The position numbers and the translations under genes are program-made. The notes under the pieces were generated by a model. It saw only the letters and a list, made by a program, of their open reading frames with translations, had not been told where the DNA came from and made no database searches. Source: UBA5018 sp947463165 (GTDB lineage: Bacteria; Cyanobacteriota; Cyanobacteriia; PCC-6307; Cyanobiaceae). From it: DNA of 64,000 bases. Shown here piece by piece: positions 9,258 to 17,441 of this stretch (its first letter is position 1; every line of letters starts with the position of its first letter). Location of the stretch: NCBI GenBank assembly GCA_943371245.1, contig CALRTY020000004.1:124001-188000 (forward strand). The letters run 5' to 3'.

Positions 9258-11642
9258 GTGCTGGCTGCTCCCGACTATGCGGTGCCAGAGGCACTGAAAA
9301 AGGAAAACCTCAGCCAGGCCGATTACGAAGAAATCTGCAAGCGCCTGGGCAGGGCCCCCAACCGAGCCGAGTTGGGCATGTTTGGCGTGATGTGGTCTGA
9401 GCACTGCTGTTATCGCAACTCCCGGCCGCTGCTGCAGGGCTTTCCCACCACCGGCCCCCGCATCCTGGTGGGGCCCGGTGAAAATGCCGGCGTGGTGGAT
9501 CTGGGGGAGGGCCAGCGGCTGGCTTTCAAAATTGAGAGCCACAACCATCCCTCCGCCGTGGAGCCCTTTCAGGGGGCCGCCACCGGTGTTGGCGGCATCC
9601 TGCGGGACATCTTCACGATGGGGGCCCGGCCGATCGCCCTGCTCAATGCCCTGCGCTTTGGGCCGCTGGAAGACCCCCGCAATGTGGGCCTGATGCAGGG
9701 GGTGGTGGCTGGCATTGCCCACTACGGCAATTGCGTGGGGGTGCCCACGGTGGGCGGCGAGGTGGCCTTTGATGCCAGCTATTCCGGCAACCCCCTGGTC
9801 AATGCCATGGCCCTGGGGCTGATGGAAACCGAGGCGATCGTCTGCTCGGGCGCCGAGGGGGTGGGTTATCCGGTGATCTACGTGGGCAGCACCACCGGCC
9901 GCGATGGCATGGGGGGAGCCAGCTTTGCCTCGGCTGAACTCAGCGAGGCCTCCCTCGACGATCGCCCCGCCGTGCAGGTGGGCGATCCCTTCCTGGAAAA
10001 AGGTTTGATCGAGGCCTGTCTGGAGGCCTTTCAAAGTGGCGATGTGGTGGCCGCCCAGGACATGGGCGCCGCCGGCCTCACCTGCAGCTGCTCCGAGATG
10101 GCGGCCAAGGGCGGCCTGGGGATCGAATTGGATCTCGACCTGGTGCCGGCCCGCGAGAGCGGCATGAGCGCCTACGAGTTCCTGCTCTCGGAATCCCAGG
10201 AGCGCATGCTGTTTGTGGTTAAGCCGGGCCGGGAAGAGCCGTTGATGCAGCGCTTTCGCCGCTGGGGTCTGCAGGCCGCCGTGGTGGGAAGGGTGTTGGC
10301 GGACAACGTGGTGAGGGTGCTGCAGCACGGCCAGGTGGCGGCCGAGGTGCCGGCCAGCGCCCTGGCCGATGACACCCCGATCAACCGGCATCAGCTGCTG
10401 GAAGAGCCCCCGGCAGATATTCAGGCCCATTGGCGCTGGAGTGAACAATCGCTGCCGCCGGCAGATATGGAAGGCATCTGCCCGCTGCAGGGCCCGGCCG
10501 CTGGGTCGCGGCGCTCCTGGGCTGAACTGCTGCTGGCGCTGCTAGACGACCCCACAATCGCCTCCAAGCGTTGGGTGTACCGCCAGTACGACCACCAGGT
10601 GCAGGCCAACACGGTGTTGCTGCCAGGTGGTGCCGACGCCGCGGTGGTGAGGCTGAGGCCCCAGCGGGGCGAGGGCGCCATGGCGCCCGCCAGCCGCGGC
10701 GTGGCCGCCGTGGTGGACTGCCCGAATCGCTGGGTGGCCCTGGATCCGGAACGGGGTGGCATGGCGGCGGTGGCCGAGGCGGCCCGCAATTTGAGCTGCG
10801 TGGGCGCCGAGCCCCTGGCGGTCACCGACAACCTCAATTTCGCCTCGCCGGAGACCCCCACCGGTTACTGGCAGCTGGCGATGGCCTGCCGAGGTTTGGC
10901 GGAGGCCTGCCTGGCCCTCGATACCCCCGTCACCGGTGGCAACGTTTCGCTCTACAACGAAACCCGCCTGCCCGATGGTCGCCTGCAGCCGATCCATCCC
11001 ACCCCGGTGGTGGGCATGGTGGGGCTTGTGCATGATCTGAGCCAGGTGCGCGGCTTGGCCTGGCGCCAGCCCGGCGATGCCATCTGGTTGCTGGGGGTGA
11101 GCCTGCAGCTGGAGCCCGCCGATGAGCGGGTGAGCCTGGCGGGCAGCAGCTACCTGGAGGTGATCCACGGCCTGCTCACCGGCCGGCCGCCCCTGGTGGA
11201 TTTGGCCCTGGAGGCTCGGGTGCAGGCCTTCCTGCGCCAGGCGATCAGCAACAACCTGATTGCCTCCGCCCACGATCTCAGCGACGGCGGCCTGGCGGTG
11301 GCGGCGGCCGAGGGCTGCCTCGCCGCCGGTCTCGGTGCCGAGCTGAACCTGCCGGCGGGGGGCGAGCGCCTGGATCGACTGCTGTTCGCCGAGGGCGGTG
11401 GCCGCATTTTGGTGAGCGTGCCCAGCCAGCAGAGCGACGCCTGGCAAGAGGCGCTGGATCGGGCCGGCGCCGGCGGTGCAGCCCTGCCGGCCCAGCGCCT
11501 GGGGCAGGTGGTGGCCGAGGCCGAGTTGCGGATCAGCTTGGCTGGCAGCAGCTTGTTGCGGCTTCCGATCGCCGCCATGGCCGCCAGCTACGAGCAGGCG
11601 ATCCCCCGGCGTCTCGGTGCCGACCTGCCACCTGCGGCCTGA
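9258..11642 (+). CDS. purL: Phosphoribosylformylglycinamidine synthase subunit PurL
   Basis: Catalyses ATP-dependent conversion of FGAR to FGAM in purine synthesis, with PurQ and PurS as partners. At 794 aa it is the small, PurQS-dependent form rather than the 1300-aa single-chain enzyme. Visible motifs are WSEHCCYRNSRP near residue 50, the nucleotide-binding ESHNHPSAVEP near 92-102 and the glycine-rich GAATGVGG segment. The second AIRS-like half holds DNLNFASPE, TGGNVSLYNE and AHDLSDGGL. The GTG start at 9258 gives the family N-terminus. It is followed by purF after a short gap, a classic purine pair. Confidence 0.95.
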   Translation: MLAAPDYAVPEALKKENLSQADYEEICKRLGRAPNRAELGMFGVMWSEHCCYRNSRPLLQGFPTTGPRILVGPGENAGVVDLGEGQRLAFKIESHNHPSAVEPFQGAATGVGGILRDIFTMGARPIALLNALRFGPLEDPRNVGLMQGVVAGIAHYGNCVGVPTVGGEVAFDASYSGNPLVNAMALGLMETEAIVCSGAEGVGYPVIYVGSTTGRDGMGGASFASAELSEASLDDRPAVQVGDPFLEKGLIEACLEAFQSGDVVAAQDMGAAGLTCSCSEMAAKGGLGIELDLDLVPARESGMSAYEFLLSESQERMLFVVKPGREEPLMQRFRRWGLQAAVVGRVLADNVVRVLQHGQVAAEVPASALADDTPINRHQLLEEPPADIQAHWRWSEQSLPPADMEGICPLQGPAAGSRRSWAELLLALLDDPTIASKRWVYRQYDHQVQANTVLLPGGADAAVVRLRPQRGEGAMAPASRGVAAVVDCPNRWVALDPERGGMAAVAEAARNLSCVGAEPLAVTDNLNFASPETPTGYWQLAMACRGLAEACLALDTPVTGGNVSLYNETRLPDGRLQPIHPTPVVGMVGLVHDLSQVRGLAWRQPGDAIWLLGVSLQLEPADERVSLAGSSYLEVIHGLLTGRPPLVDLALEARVQAFLRQAISNNLIASAHDLSDGGLAVAAAEGCLAAGLGAELNLPAGGERLDRLLFAEGGGRILVSVPSQQSDAWQEALDRAGAGGAALPAQRLGQVVAEAELRISLAGSSLLRLPIAAMAASYEQAIPRRLGADLPPAA

Positions 11643-11715
11643 ACCGTCAAGCTCCGTCGGCACTCTGATGCAGAATGTGAGATTGCTACTTGAGCCGAGG
11701 GGGCCCGTGGTGGGA

Positions 11716-13218
11716 ATGCAGCCAGAGCCCATCAACCCCCTGGCCCAGCTGCCAGCTGAGCCCGCCGACAAGCCAGAGGAGGCCTGTGGCGTGTTTGCGG
11801 TGCTGGCGGCAGACCAGGCGGTGGCCAATCTCACCTATTTCGGCCTCTACGCCCTGCAGCATCGCGGCCAGGAGTCGGCGGGCATCGCCGTTTTCGATGC
11901 CGAAAACCAGGTGCGACTGCACAAGGACATGGGCCTGGTGAGCCAGGTGTTTGACCAGGAGATCCTGCAGCGGATGCCGGGTGAGCTGGCCATTGGCCAC
12001 AACCGTTATTCCACCACCGGCACCAGCAAGGTGTGCAATGCCCAGCCAGTGGTGCTGAACACCCGGCTGGGGCCCCTGGCTCTGGCCCATAACGGCAACC
12101 TGGTTAATGCCGCTGAGCTGCGCCAGGCGATTGCTGTCGCCAATCCAGACACCGAGTTCACCTCCACCACCGATTCCGAACTGATCGCCTTTGCCCTGCA
12201 AAATGCGGTGGATCAGGGCCTTGGCTGGGCGGACGCCCTGCGGGAGGCCGCCGGCCGCTGTCGCGGTGCCTTCAGCCTGGCGATCGGCACGCCCGAGGGG
12301 CTATTCGCCCTGCGCGATGGCCATGGCATCAGGCCATTGGTGTTCGGTTACCTGGGCGAGAGCGATCAAGCCCAATGGGTGGTGAGCAGTGAAACCTGTG
12401 GTTTAGATATCATCGGTGCCCGCTATAGCGATGATGTTCAGCCCGGTGAGTTGGTTCACTTTCGCCTAGGCGATGCCACGCCGATACGCAGCCAGTGGTG
12501 CCAGGAGCCAGTGAAGCTATGCGTGTTTGAAATGATCTATTTTGCTAGGCCTGATAGCCGCTTCTTTGGCGAATCTTTGTATAGCTATCGAGTGCGTATC
12601 GGCGAGGCTCTAGCGCGGGAGAATCCCATAGAAGCCGACATCGTTATTGGTGTGCCCGATTCAGGTATCCCCGCCGCCATTGGCTATTCCCAGTGGAGTG
12701 GCATCCCCTTTGGCGATGGCCTGATCAAAAACCGCTATGTGGGGCGCACCTTCATCCAGCCCACCCAGGCGATGCGGGAGGCCGGTATCCGGGTGAAACT
12801 AAACCCCCTGCCAGATGTGCTGGCCGGCAAGCGCGTGGTGGTGATCGATGATTCGATCGTGCGAGGCACCACCAGCCGCAAACTCGTACATGCCCTGCGC
12901 GATGCCGGTGCCACAGAGGTGCACATGCGCATCAGCTCGCCACCGGTTACCCATCCCTGCTTCTACGGCATCGATACCGACACCCAGGATCAACTGATTG
13001 CCGCGCGAATGACCCTTGAAGAGATCGAACGCCACCTGGGCGTCGATTCCCTGGCCTACCTCAGCAAAGCGGGCATGGTGGAAGCAGCCCACAGCGCATC
13101 AACAAATTTTTGCACCGCCTGTTTTGATGGCAATTATCCAATTGAATTGGATGAGTCCGTGCGCTCCAGCAAGTTGATGCTTGAGCCTGCTGGGCTGGCG
13201 GTTTCTAATCGGGCTTGA
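11716..13218 (+). CDS. purF: Amidophosphoribosyltransferase
   Basis: First committed enzyme of purine synthesis, transferring glutamine-derived ammonia to PRPP. The glutaminase part carries the nucleophile Cys24 in EEACGVFAV, normally exposed by removal of a propeptide, followed by LQHRGQESAGI. The PRPP-binding loop is VVVIDDSIVRGTTS. C-terminal cysteines (CFYGID and FCTACFDGNYP) fit the Fe-S cluster-containing class. The frame is open upstream into purL, but those codons are purL shadow. The ATG at 11716 giving 500 aa is favoured, with GTG 11707 possible. This is the last core gene before the accessory island. Confidence 0.94.
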   Translation: MQPEPINPLAQLPAEPADKPEEACGVFAVLAADQAVANLTYFGLYALQHRGQESAGIAVFDAENQVRLHKDMGLVSQVFDQEILQRMPGELAIGHNRYSTTGTSKVCNAQPVVLNTRLGPLALAHNGNLVNAAELRQAIAVANPDTEFTSTTDSELIAFALQNAVDQGLGWADALREAAGRCRGAFSLAIGTPEGLFALRDGHGIRPLVFGYLGESDQAQWVVSSETCGLDIIGARYSDDVQPGELVHFRLGDATPIRSQWCQEPVKLCVFEMIYFARPDSRFFGESLYSYRVRIGEALARENPIEADIVIGVPDSGIPAAIGYSQWSGIPFGDGLIKNRYVGRTFIQPTQAMREAGIRVKLNPLPDVLAGKRVVVIDDSIVRGTTSRKLVHALRDAGATEVHMRISSPPVTHPCFYGIDTDTQDQLIAARMTLEEIERHLGVDSLAYLSKAGMVEAAHSASTNFCTACFDGNYPIELDESVRSSKLMLEPAGLAVSNRA

Positions 13219-13359
13219 ATGCAATAGCTGACTCCAACTTCCGCCGGCGGCACGGAGCCTGAGGTGGCGCAACATAGAGCTGGTGGTGGCCGTTAATAGG
13301 TTGACGACTACTCTATTCCATCTGTATCTTTCAGGGGGTGGCTAAGGTGAATGCCAGTA
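13219..13359. other. Core-island junction after purF
   Basis: 141 bases between the purF stop and the first island gene. No gene, tRNA remnant or clear attC site was recognised. GC drops relative to purF, and a short GC-rich palindromic patch (GCCGGCGG) near 13252 may be part of a purF terminator. Confidence 0.3.
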
Positions 13360-13620
13360 TTAGCTGCTCATAACGCGCACACGAGGTGCGGGCGCCCCAC
13401 GAAGTAGTCCCTCGACGCTGAGATCTTCGTCAATAGACGGCCAGTAAATACCAAACCCACCCCCAGCGACTTGCCAATCATCTCGTTCTTTTTGGGTGGC
13501 ATGCAACAACCTTGGATACCACGTCAAGGGGACTGAAATACTTCTACCGTCTTCAAGTTCAACGATGAGATGGATATCAGTAGAGCTCACATTCATGACA
13601 CGTTCGCCAGGGTTAGCCAT
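13360..13620 (-). CDS. DUF2442 family protein, putative toxin-antitoxin partner
   Basis: 86-aa protein with the DUF2442 pattern: short beta strands VSSTDIHLIVELEDGRSISVPL, the W-Y-P-R-L stretch, then FGIYWPSIDEDLSVEGLLRG near the C-terminus. Its start overlaps the end of the upstream DUF4160 gene by eight bases, so the two are translated as a pair. DUF4160-DUF2442 couples are widespread on mobile DNA and are often annotated as putative toxin-antitoxin modules, though the mechanism is not established. It is the left-most gene of the island. Confidence 0.85.
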   Translation of the reverse strand: MANPGERVMNVSSTDIHLIVELEDGRSISVPLTWYPRLLHATQKERDDWQVAGGGFGIYWPSIDEDLSVEGLLRGAPAPRVRVMSS

Positions 13621-13846
13621 GAAACTCCTCCCACGCCTTCAGAAGCATAGCTCTGTTTGCGCTCACGAGGCGCTCCACGTCCCTAAGCTCTCCTGCCTTG
13701 AACCCCAAGCTGCTGGCCAGGGCAACGGGGTTAAGCCACATCTTGCAAGAAGCCTTGTCACGATCAACATGAACATGCGGAGGCTCATTGGGCTCATGAC
13801 TATAGAAATAAACTCTGTAGGGCCCGCTTCGCAGAATTGTCGGCAT
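13613..13846 (-). CDS. DUF4160 family protein, putative toxin-antitoxin partner
   Basis: 77-aa protein matching DUF4160: MPTILRSGPYRVYFYSHEPNEPPHVHVDRD at the N-terminus with the conserved E-P-P-H-V-H-V, then LGFKAGELRDVERLV and a short C-terminal helix. It is upstream of and overlaps the DUF2442 gene. The ATG at 13846 gives the canonical family start. A candidate attC site begins 48 bases beyond its start, so the pair probably entered as one cassette-like unit. Confidence 0.85.
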   Translation of the reverse strand: MPTILRSGPYRVYFYSHEPNEPPHVHVDRDKASCKMWLNPVALASSLGFKAGELRDVERLVSANRAMLLKAWEEFHG

Positions 13847-13894
13847 TTTGCATCCGTGCGTAAGTCAAGTTTAGACACCCTCGGCCTTCGATGC

Positions 13895-13966
13895 ATCTAA
13901 CATTTGAGGCAAGCCGCGCGCGGAGGGCGCAGCCCGGAGCGTGTCGGATTTACCGAATGGTTAGGC
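13895..13966. other. Candidate integron attC site 1
   Basis: 72-base element bounded by ATCTAAC (RYYYAAC) at 13895-13901 and GTTAGGC (GTTRRRY) at 13960-13966. The inner arms starting CATTTGAGGC and ending TACCGAATGG pair imperfectly, with a GC-rich centre. It lies between the DUF4160 gene and the SemiSWEET gene. Confidence 0.5.
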
Positions 13967-14071
13967 CTTATTCGCTGCCTCTAGCAATGCTTGCGAGCAC
14001 CCATACGATATGATTTCCCTATTACACGCTAAAATTTTAAACATCGAAGCACAAGGGCAAATCTCCTACCC

Positions 14072-14365
14072 ATGGACAACGAAATTGCAGCTTACGTCGG
14101 GTATGTGGCGGCATGCCTGACCACCGCTTCCTTCCTGCCCCAAGTGCTAACAGCCCTGAAGTCACCCGACTTGAGCAGCATCTCCCTTCTGGTGTATGTT
14201 ATGTTTGTGACTGGTATCTGCTGCTGGTTGATCTATGGAGTTCTGCTGGGAGATGGCCCGCTAATTGCTGCAAACGTAGTCACCTTGATGCTCTCTTCCT
14301 CTGTCCTCTACCTGAAGATTCGCGAAGTAAGGCGAGGTCGAAGGCAGCGTTCCTCAGTGCTCTGA
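14072..14365 (+). CDS. SemiSWEET family sugar transporter
   Basis: 97-aa membrane protein with a single three-helix bundle, the bacterial half-unit that dimerises to move sugars across the membrane. Helix 1 is about residues 6-25 and carries the hallmark PQ at 23-24 (TASFLPQVLTALKSPD). Helix 2 is about 37-58 and helix 3 about 66-85, followed by a basic tail. The S-x-S-x-L stretch after helix 1 is typical. It is on the plus strand, unlike most island genes, and is bracketed by candidate attC sites on both sides. The substrate is unknown. Confidence 0.88.
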   Translation: MDNEIAAYVGYVAACLTTASFLPQVLTALKSPDLSSISLLVYVMFVTGICCWLIYGVLLGDGPLIAANVVTLMLSSSVLYLKIREVRRGRRQRSSVL

Positions 14366-14394
14366 GAAGCGTGCCCCTGTTCTGTTGCTGTGAG

Positions 14395-14515
14395 GCGTAA
14401 CCTCTTTTCTGGTGGTTTATACGTGAACCACCGCTTGCCATGATCTGCCCGCCAAGGGCTGGTGGGTGTGCGAGCAAGTCTTCGATGGCGGGTTAGATGT
14501 ATTGGATTGTTAGGC
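14395..14515. other. Candidate integron attC site 2
   Basis: 121-base segment from GCGTAAC at 14395-14401 (one mismatch to RYYYAAC) to a perfect GTTAGGC at 14509-14515. It contains a clean hairpin, GGTGGTT...AACCACC, near 14420-14441. Inner-arm pairing across the whole site is poor, so this is weaker than the right-hand sites. Confidence 0.38.
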
Positions 14516-14590
14516 ACTTTTCGGGAGCCTCACTCGGCGGCCTCTGATCGATCTTTTCGCGGTGACAGGCCTTCATGAACTAAGCAGCGA

Positions 14591-14938
14591 TCAGTCTGGC
14601 GCACCCCGCCGGCGATATAGCTCTAAGCCGGCACGCTCGATATGGGCCAGGAGGGCGGGGTGATGAATCGAGGCATGGCAGGAGAGATCGATCATCCAGG
14701 GCAGCAACAGGTCATCGAGATCGGCATCGATGCGGGCGAGGGAGGCGGCGCTGATGGCGGGGCCGATCAGGGTGAGGTCGATGTCGGAGGCGGGACGCTG
14801 CCGCCCCAGGGCCCGGGAGCCGTAGAGGATCGCGGCCTCCACCTCGGGGTGGCTGGCGAGCACCTGGCGGATGGCCGTGAGGGCCGCGTCCGGCAGGCCG
14901 GTGGCTTGGGCTGAAGCCAGCGGGGGGGTGACGGTCAT
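14591..14938 (-). CDS. MNT-type nucleotidyltransferase (antitoxin of a HEPN-MNT pair)
   Basis: 115-aa minimal nucleotidyltransferase. The motif is GSRALGRQRPASDIDL, the GS...DxD signature of MNT proteins, with a third acidic position in WMIDLSC. In studied HEPN-MNT modules this protein AMPylates the HEPN toxin and silences it. It overlaps the upstream HEPN-like gene by four bases (ATGA), consistent with translational coupling. GC-rich coding here resembles the host more than the CBASS genes do. Confidence 0.86.
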   Translation of the reverse strand: MTVTPPLASAQATGLPDAALTAIRQVLASHPEVEAAILYGSRALGRQRPASDIDLTLIGPAISAASLARIDADLDDLLLPWMIDLSCHASIHHPALLAHIERAGLELYRRRGAPD

Positions 14939-15357
14939 GACGGCTCTTGGCTCAGGGCCGTGAAACGACTCCGCAGGGCACCGAATAGGTTTGCGAAGCG
15001 TTCGATCACATCGCTGGCGATCGCCTGGGCCTGCTCAAGGTTGTAGGTGTGGGACGACTGATTGCGGGCTTTGATCATCGCCATCCAGCCCTCGCCATCG
15101 CTGATCAGATCGTTATGGAATGCCAGGCAGGTGGCATCCCGCGAGCCGATGATGCCGGCAATCCCCTGGTGCTGCAGATAGTCCTTGAGCAGATTCCAGG
15201 CGAGTTCATGGGTGAACTCGAAGCCCTGGATCAGGCCCTGCTGCTCCAGCTCGCTCAGCGGCCGCTGCCGCGCCAGCTCCACGCCGCGCTCCAGCACCTG
15301 GAGGGCCCGCTCGAAATTGTCGAACCGCTGGCGCCAGCGGACATCTGGATCGGCCAT
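14935..15357 (-). CDS. HI0074-family HEPN-like protein (toxin of a HEPN-MNT pair)
   Basis: 140-aa helical protein of the nucleotidyltransferase-substrate-binding family (HI0074 type). It carries ALQVLERGVELA near the start, FEFTHELAWNLLKDYL in the middle and the R-x4-6-H element RNQSSHTY that forms the HEPN RNase site. It immediately precedes the MNT gene. HEPN-MNT pairs act as toxin-antitoxin systems and some protect against phage. Which activity applies here is inference. Confidence 0.85.
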   Translation of the reverse strand: MADPDVRWRQRFDNFERALQVLERGVELARQRPLSELEQQGLIQGFEFTHELAWNLLKDYLQHQGIAGIIGSRDATCLAFHNDLISDGEGWMAMIKARNQSSHTYNLEQAQAIASDVIERFANLFGALRSRFTALSQEPS

Positions 15358-15426
15358 GGGGTCAGGCTAGACCCCACTCTCAACCGTGCGATTCGCCGTA
15401 TGATGAAGCGAGCGGTAAAGAGCGCT

Positions 15427-15726
15427 ATGCAGGCCATCTCGGCGAACGACCTCAAGACCGGTGGCATCGGCGCCATCTCACGGGCGCTGGAGCACGAACG
15501 GGAGGTGGGACTGAGCGTGCGGGGCGAACTGCGGTTTGTGGTGATGGAAGCCGACGCTTACCAGCGCCTGCGGGAGTGCGAGCTGGAAATTGCTCTGCAG
15601 GAAGCCCGCGCCGACCTTGCCGCCGGCCGCGTTGTGTACGAATCGGTAGACGATCACCTCAGGCGTTTGGACGCCATGGCCATAGGCCCCGATGACGAGG
15701 TGCAAACTTCGCATTCTCAGCCTTGA
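15427..15726 (+). CDS. Phd/YefM-like antitoxin
   Basis: 99-aa protein beginning MQAISANDLKTGGIGAI, the typical N-terminus of Phd/YefM antitoxins that binds operator DNA. It continues with VRGELRFVVMEADAYQRLRE and a C-terminal acidic helix likely to wrap the toxin. In-frame ATGs at 15400 and 15403 give a slightly longer protein, but 15427 matches the family start. It overlaps the next gene by four bases (TTGA). It is divergent from the HEPN gene, so the 70-base spacer may hold both promoters. Confidence 0.82.
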   Translation: MQAISANDLKTGGIGAISRALEHEREVGLSVRGELRFVVMEADAYQRLRECELEIALQEARADLAAGRVVYESVDDHLRRLDAMAIGPDDEVQTSHSQP

Positions 15727-16004
15727 GTTGGTCGTTGGTGTTCACCGAGCGGTACAACCGCCGAGCCGCTCGTTTTCTGCGGCGCCACCCCGACATGAGA
15801 GAGGCGTACCGCAAAACCCTGCTCTTGCTGGAAGCCAATCCGCACCATCCTTCACTGCGCCTTCATTCACTACAAGGTCGCCTTCAAGGACTGCATTCTG
15901 TTTCCATTAACCTGAGCTATCGCATCATGCTAGAAGTTCTGATTGAAGGCCAAACACTCATCCCGATCGACATCGGCTCCCACGATGTGACGTACAGGAG
16001 CTGA
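15723..16004 (+). CDS. RelE/ParE-superfamily toxin
   Basis: 93-aa protein starting at a TTG coupled to the antitoxin stop. The layout is that of the RelE/YafQ fold: FTERYNRRAARFLRRHPDMREAYRK in the helical N-terminus, then LHSLQGRLQGLHSVSINLSYRI and the closing strands IPIDIGSHDVTY. Members usually cleave mRNA on the ribosome. The His in the final GSHDVTY strand suits a YafQ-like site. The antitoxin-first order is standard. Confidence 0.85.
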   Translation: MSWSLVFTERYNRRAARFLRRHPDMREAYRKTLLLLEANPHHPSLRLHSLQGRLQGLHSVSINLSYRIMLEVLIEGQTLIPIDIGSHDVTYRS

Positions 16005-16075
16005 CTGTCACGGTGCGACATCAACCAGGCCGCTCAGAATGAAGGGGCGGCGGTTGTTCTTGATCCCGTCAGCGG

Positions 16076-16783
16076 TCAACAAGTCGACCCTGTGTTGACC
16101 CAACTAGCGATGCCATGCCGGTATGGATCCTGCCGTAATGCCAATCCGTTTGGTGTCACCAGTCCCGGTAGGTAGCGCGTGACCTCGAAGCCGCTGTGGC
16201 CCGCCAGATTGATGTAATTGGCAAGCAGCAGTGCCGCCAGCCAAGTGATCTCGTGGATCGGCAGCAGCACGACCCAGGCCATCGGCAGCGCTGTGGTAAG
16301 AAATAGATCGAGCGGATGCTGCTTCATTGCGCTCCATGTGTCCGGAAAGCGATCTACATGGTGGTCGCGATGCAGCCTCCGGTACAGCATTGGCCAGGCA
16401 TGGGCGGCGCGGTGCACCCAGTAGAACTGGGTGTCGAACACTATCAGCACCAACAGCAACTGAGGAACAAATAGCAACCAGCCGCGCAATCCCAGCGGTC
16501 CTTCATGGAGGTTACCTATGCCCATAGCCTGCAGCCAGCCGCCTGCTGCGATGCACAGACCGATGATCCCGGAATTGATCAGATGGAGGCCGATCAGAGA
16601 CTTCCAGCGTCCCTTCCTTGCCTCCTGTAATACCACTATTCGCCAAGCGGGATCGATTAGAGTATGAGAATAAAACCTGGCGAAGAAGTGATTGATCAGC
16701 CAGGGCATCAGCAAGAAGAAGGCCCAGCTAAGCATCAGCCACTTCCACCAGGCCACCACACCCAGCAGCGCTGCTTCAATCAC
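16076..16783 (-). pseudogene. Truncated fatty-acid hydroxylase/sterol desaturase, copy 1
   Basis: 235-aa membrane di-iron oxygenase remnant. It has hydrophobic segments near residues 15-35, 65-85 and 95-115, the first His box HRAAH, the second HRDHH, and the later GHSGFEV stretch. The family needs a third C-terminal cluster (H-x2-HH), but the reading frame leaves family-like sequence after GLVTPNGLAL and ends in about 20 unrelated residues. It is therefore very likely inactive. It starts at a GTG just inside the 684-base repeat shared with 22049-22732 and lies directly downstream of the CBASS operon on the same strand. Confidence 0.75.
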
Positions 16784-16820
16784 CTTGGCTTGCCAGGGAA
16801 CGATTGGTGAAGCTTAACGC
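16137..16820 (-). repeat. 684-bp direct repeat flanking CBASS, left copy
   Basis: Aligns without gaps to 22049-22732, in the same orientation, with about 18 mismatches by eye (about 97% identity). It covers the 5' part of the hydroxylase gene. At its right end is the RYYYAAC motif GCTTAAC (16812-16818), which in the right copy forms one end of a candidate attC site. Together the two copies enclose the CBASS operon. Confidence 0.93.
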
Positions 16821-16937
16821 TCACGATCACCTGGCCGCATAGAATGCTAGGCAATGACACTCCTTCTTAGGCGGCGGCTCAGGTGGATCGTGTTGTTGGG
16901 CGCCGATCTAGTCATCATCGAAAACCGGTCAGGCCTC

Positions 16938-17441
16938 CTAAGACATGACAGCCTGTTCAAACTCTATGAAAGGCTCACCATGCGGAAAGACGAATGCACG
17001 AACCGGACGCTGACAACCGTTCACGCCTTGGCCAAAAATAATCAAGACGGGTTCTCGACAATGGTATCGTGCGTCGGCATTTATTGCTTGCATCTGTGCC
17101 AAGTCATCATCGCTTGGCTCCACAACCATTGCAGGGTGGTAGTGCCACTCACCAATATAGAAAGTGCGAATCTCTTCTTTCCATCGCGAAGCGAGAAATC
17201 CTCTCAGTCCAGCCACTCCTCTGTGGAACCAACTTGAACCTCGGTCTGAATCGCTTGGCGGAGGAAGAACCTCCGTCACGACGGCCGTCGAATTATCGAT
17301 TGTGTAATGACCAACCAAAATACCGCCCGTTTCAAGCGACCCAGATCGGCTGCATTCTCGTTCGATCTGCCTGTAGGATTCAACGGAAATCCGAAGAGAG
17401 TAAATCTGGCAGGGAGTGATCCATTCGAGTGTGGCAATCAC
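16938..17441 (-). CDS. cap3: CBASS Cap3, JAMM/MPN isopeptidase
   Basis: 167-aa deubiquitinase-like metalloprotease of type II CBASS that removes the CD-NTase from conjugates made by Cap2. The zinc site is complete: Glu37 in LETGGILVG, His100 and His102 in EWHYHP, and Ser110 with Asp113 in the PSDDD stretch, which is the JAMM pattern. It starts at GTG, overlapping the cap2 stop by four bases (GTGA), so translation is coupled. It is the last gene of the operon and is followed by about 120 bases before the left repeat. Plus-strand frames across it are shadows. Confidence 0.9.
   Translation of the reverse strand: MIATLEWITPCQIYSLRISVESYRQIERECSRSGSLETGGILVGHYTIDNSTAVVTEVLPPPSDSDRGSSWFHRGVAGLRGFLASRWKEEIRTFYIGEWHYHPAMVVEPSDDDLAQMQAINADARYHCREPVLIIFGQGVNGCQRPVRAFVFPHGEPFIEFEQAVMS

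Noticed and set aside
9141..10448. 435-aa minus-strand frame opposite purL
   Set aside because: Low-complexity His/Gly/Ala-rich translation typical of antisense GC-rich DNA; purL motifs are on the plus strand.
16854..17237. Plus-strand 127-aa frame across cap3
   Set aside because: Shadow of the Cap3 gene, which has a complete JAMM site in the minus frame.
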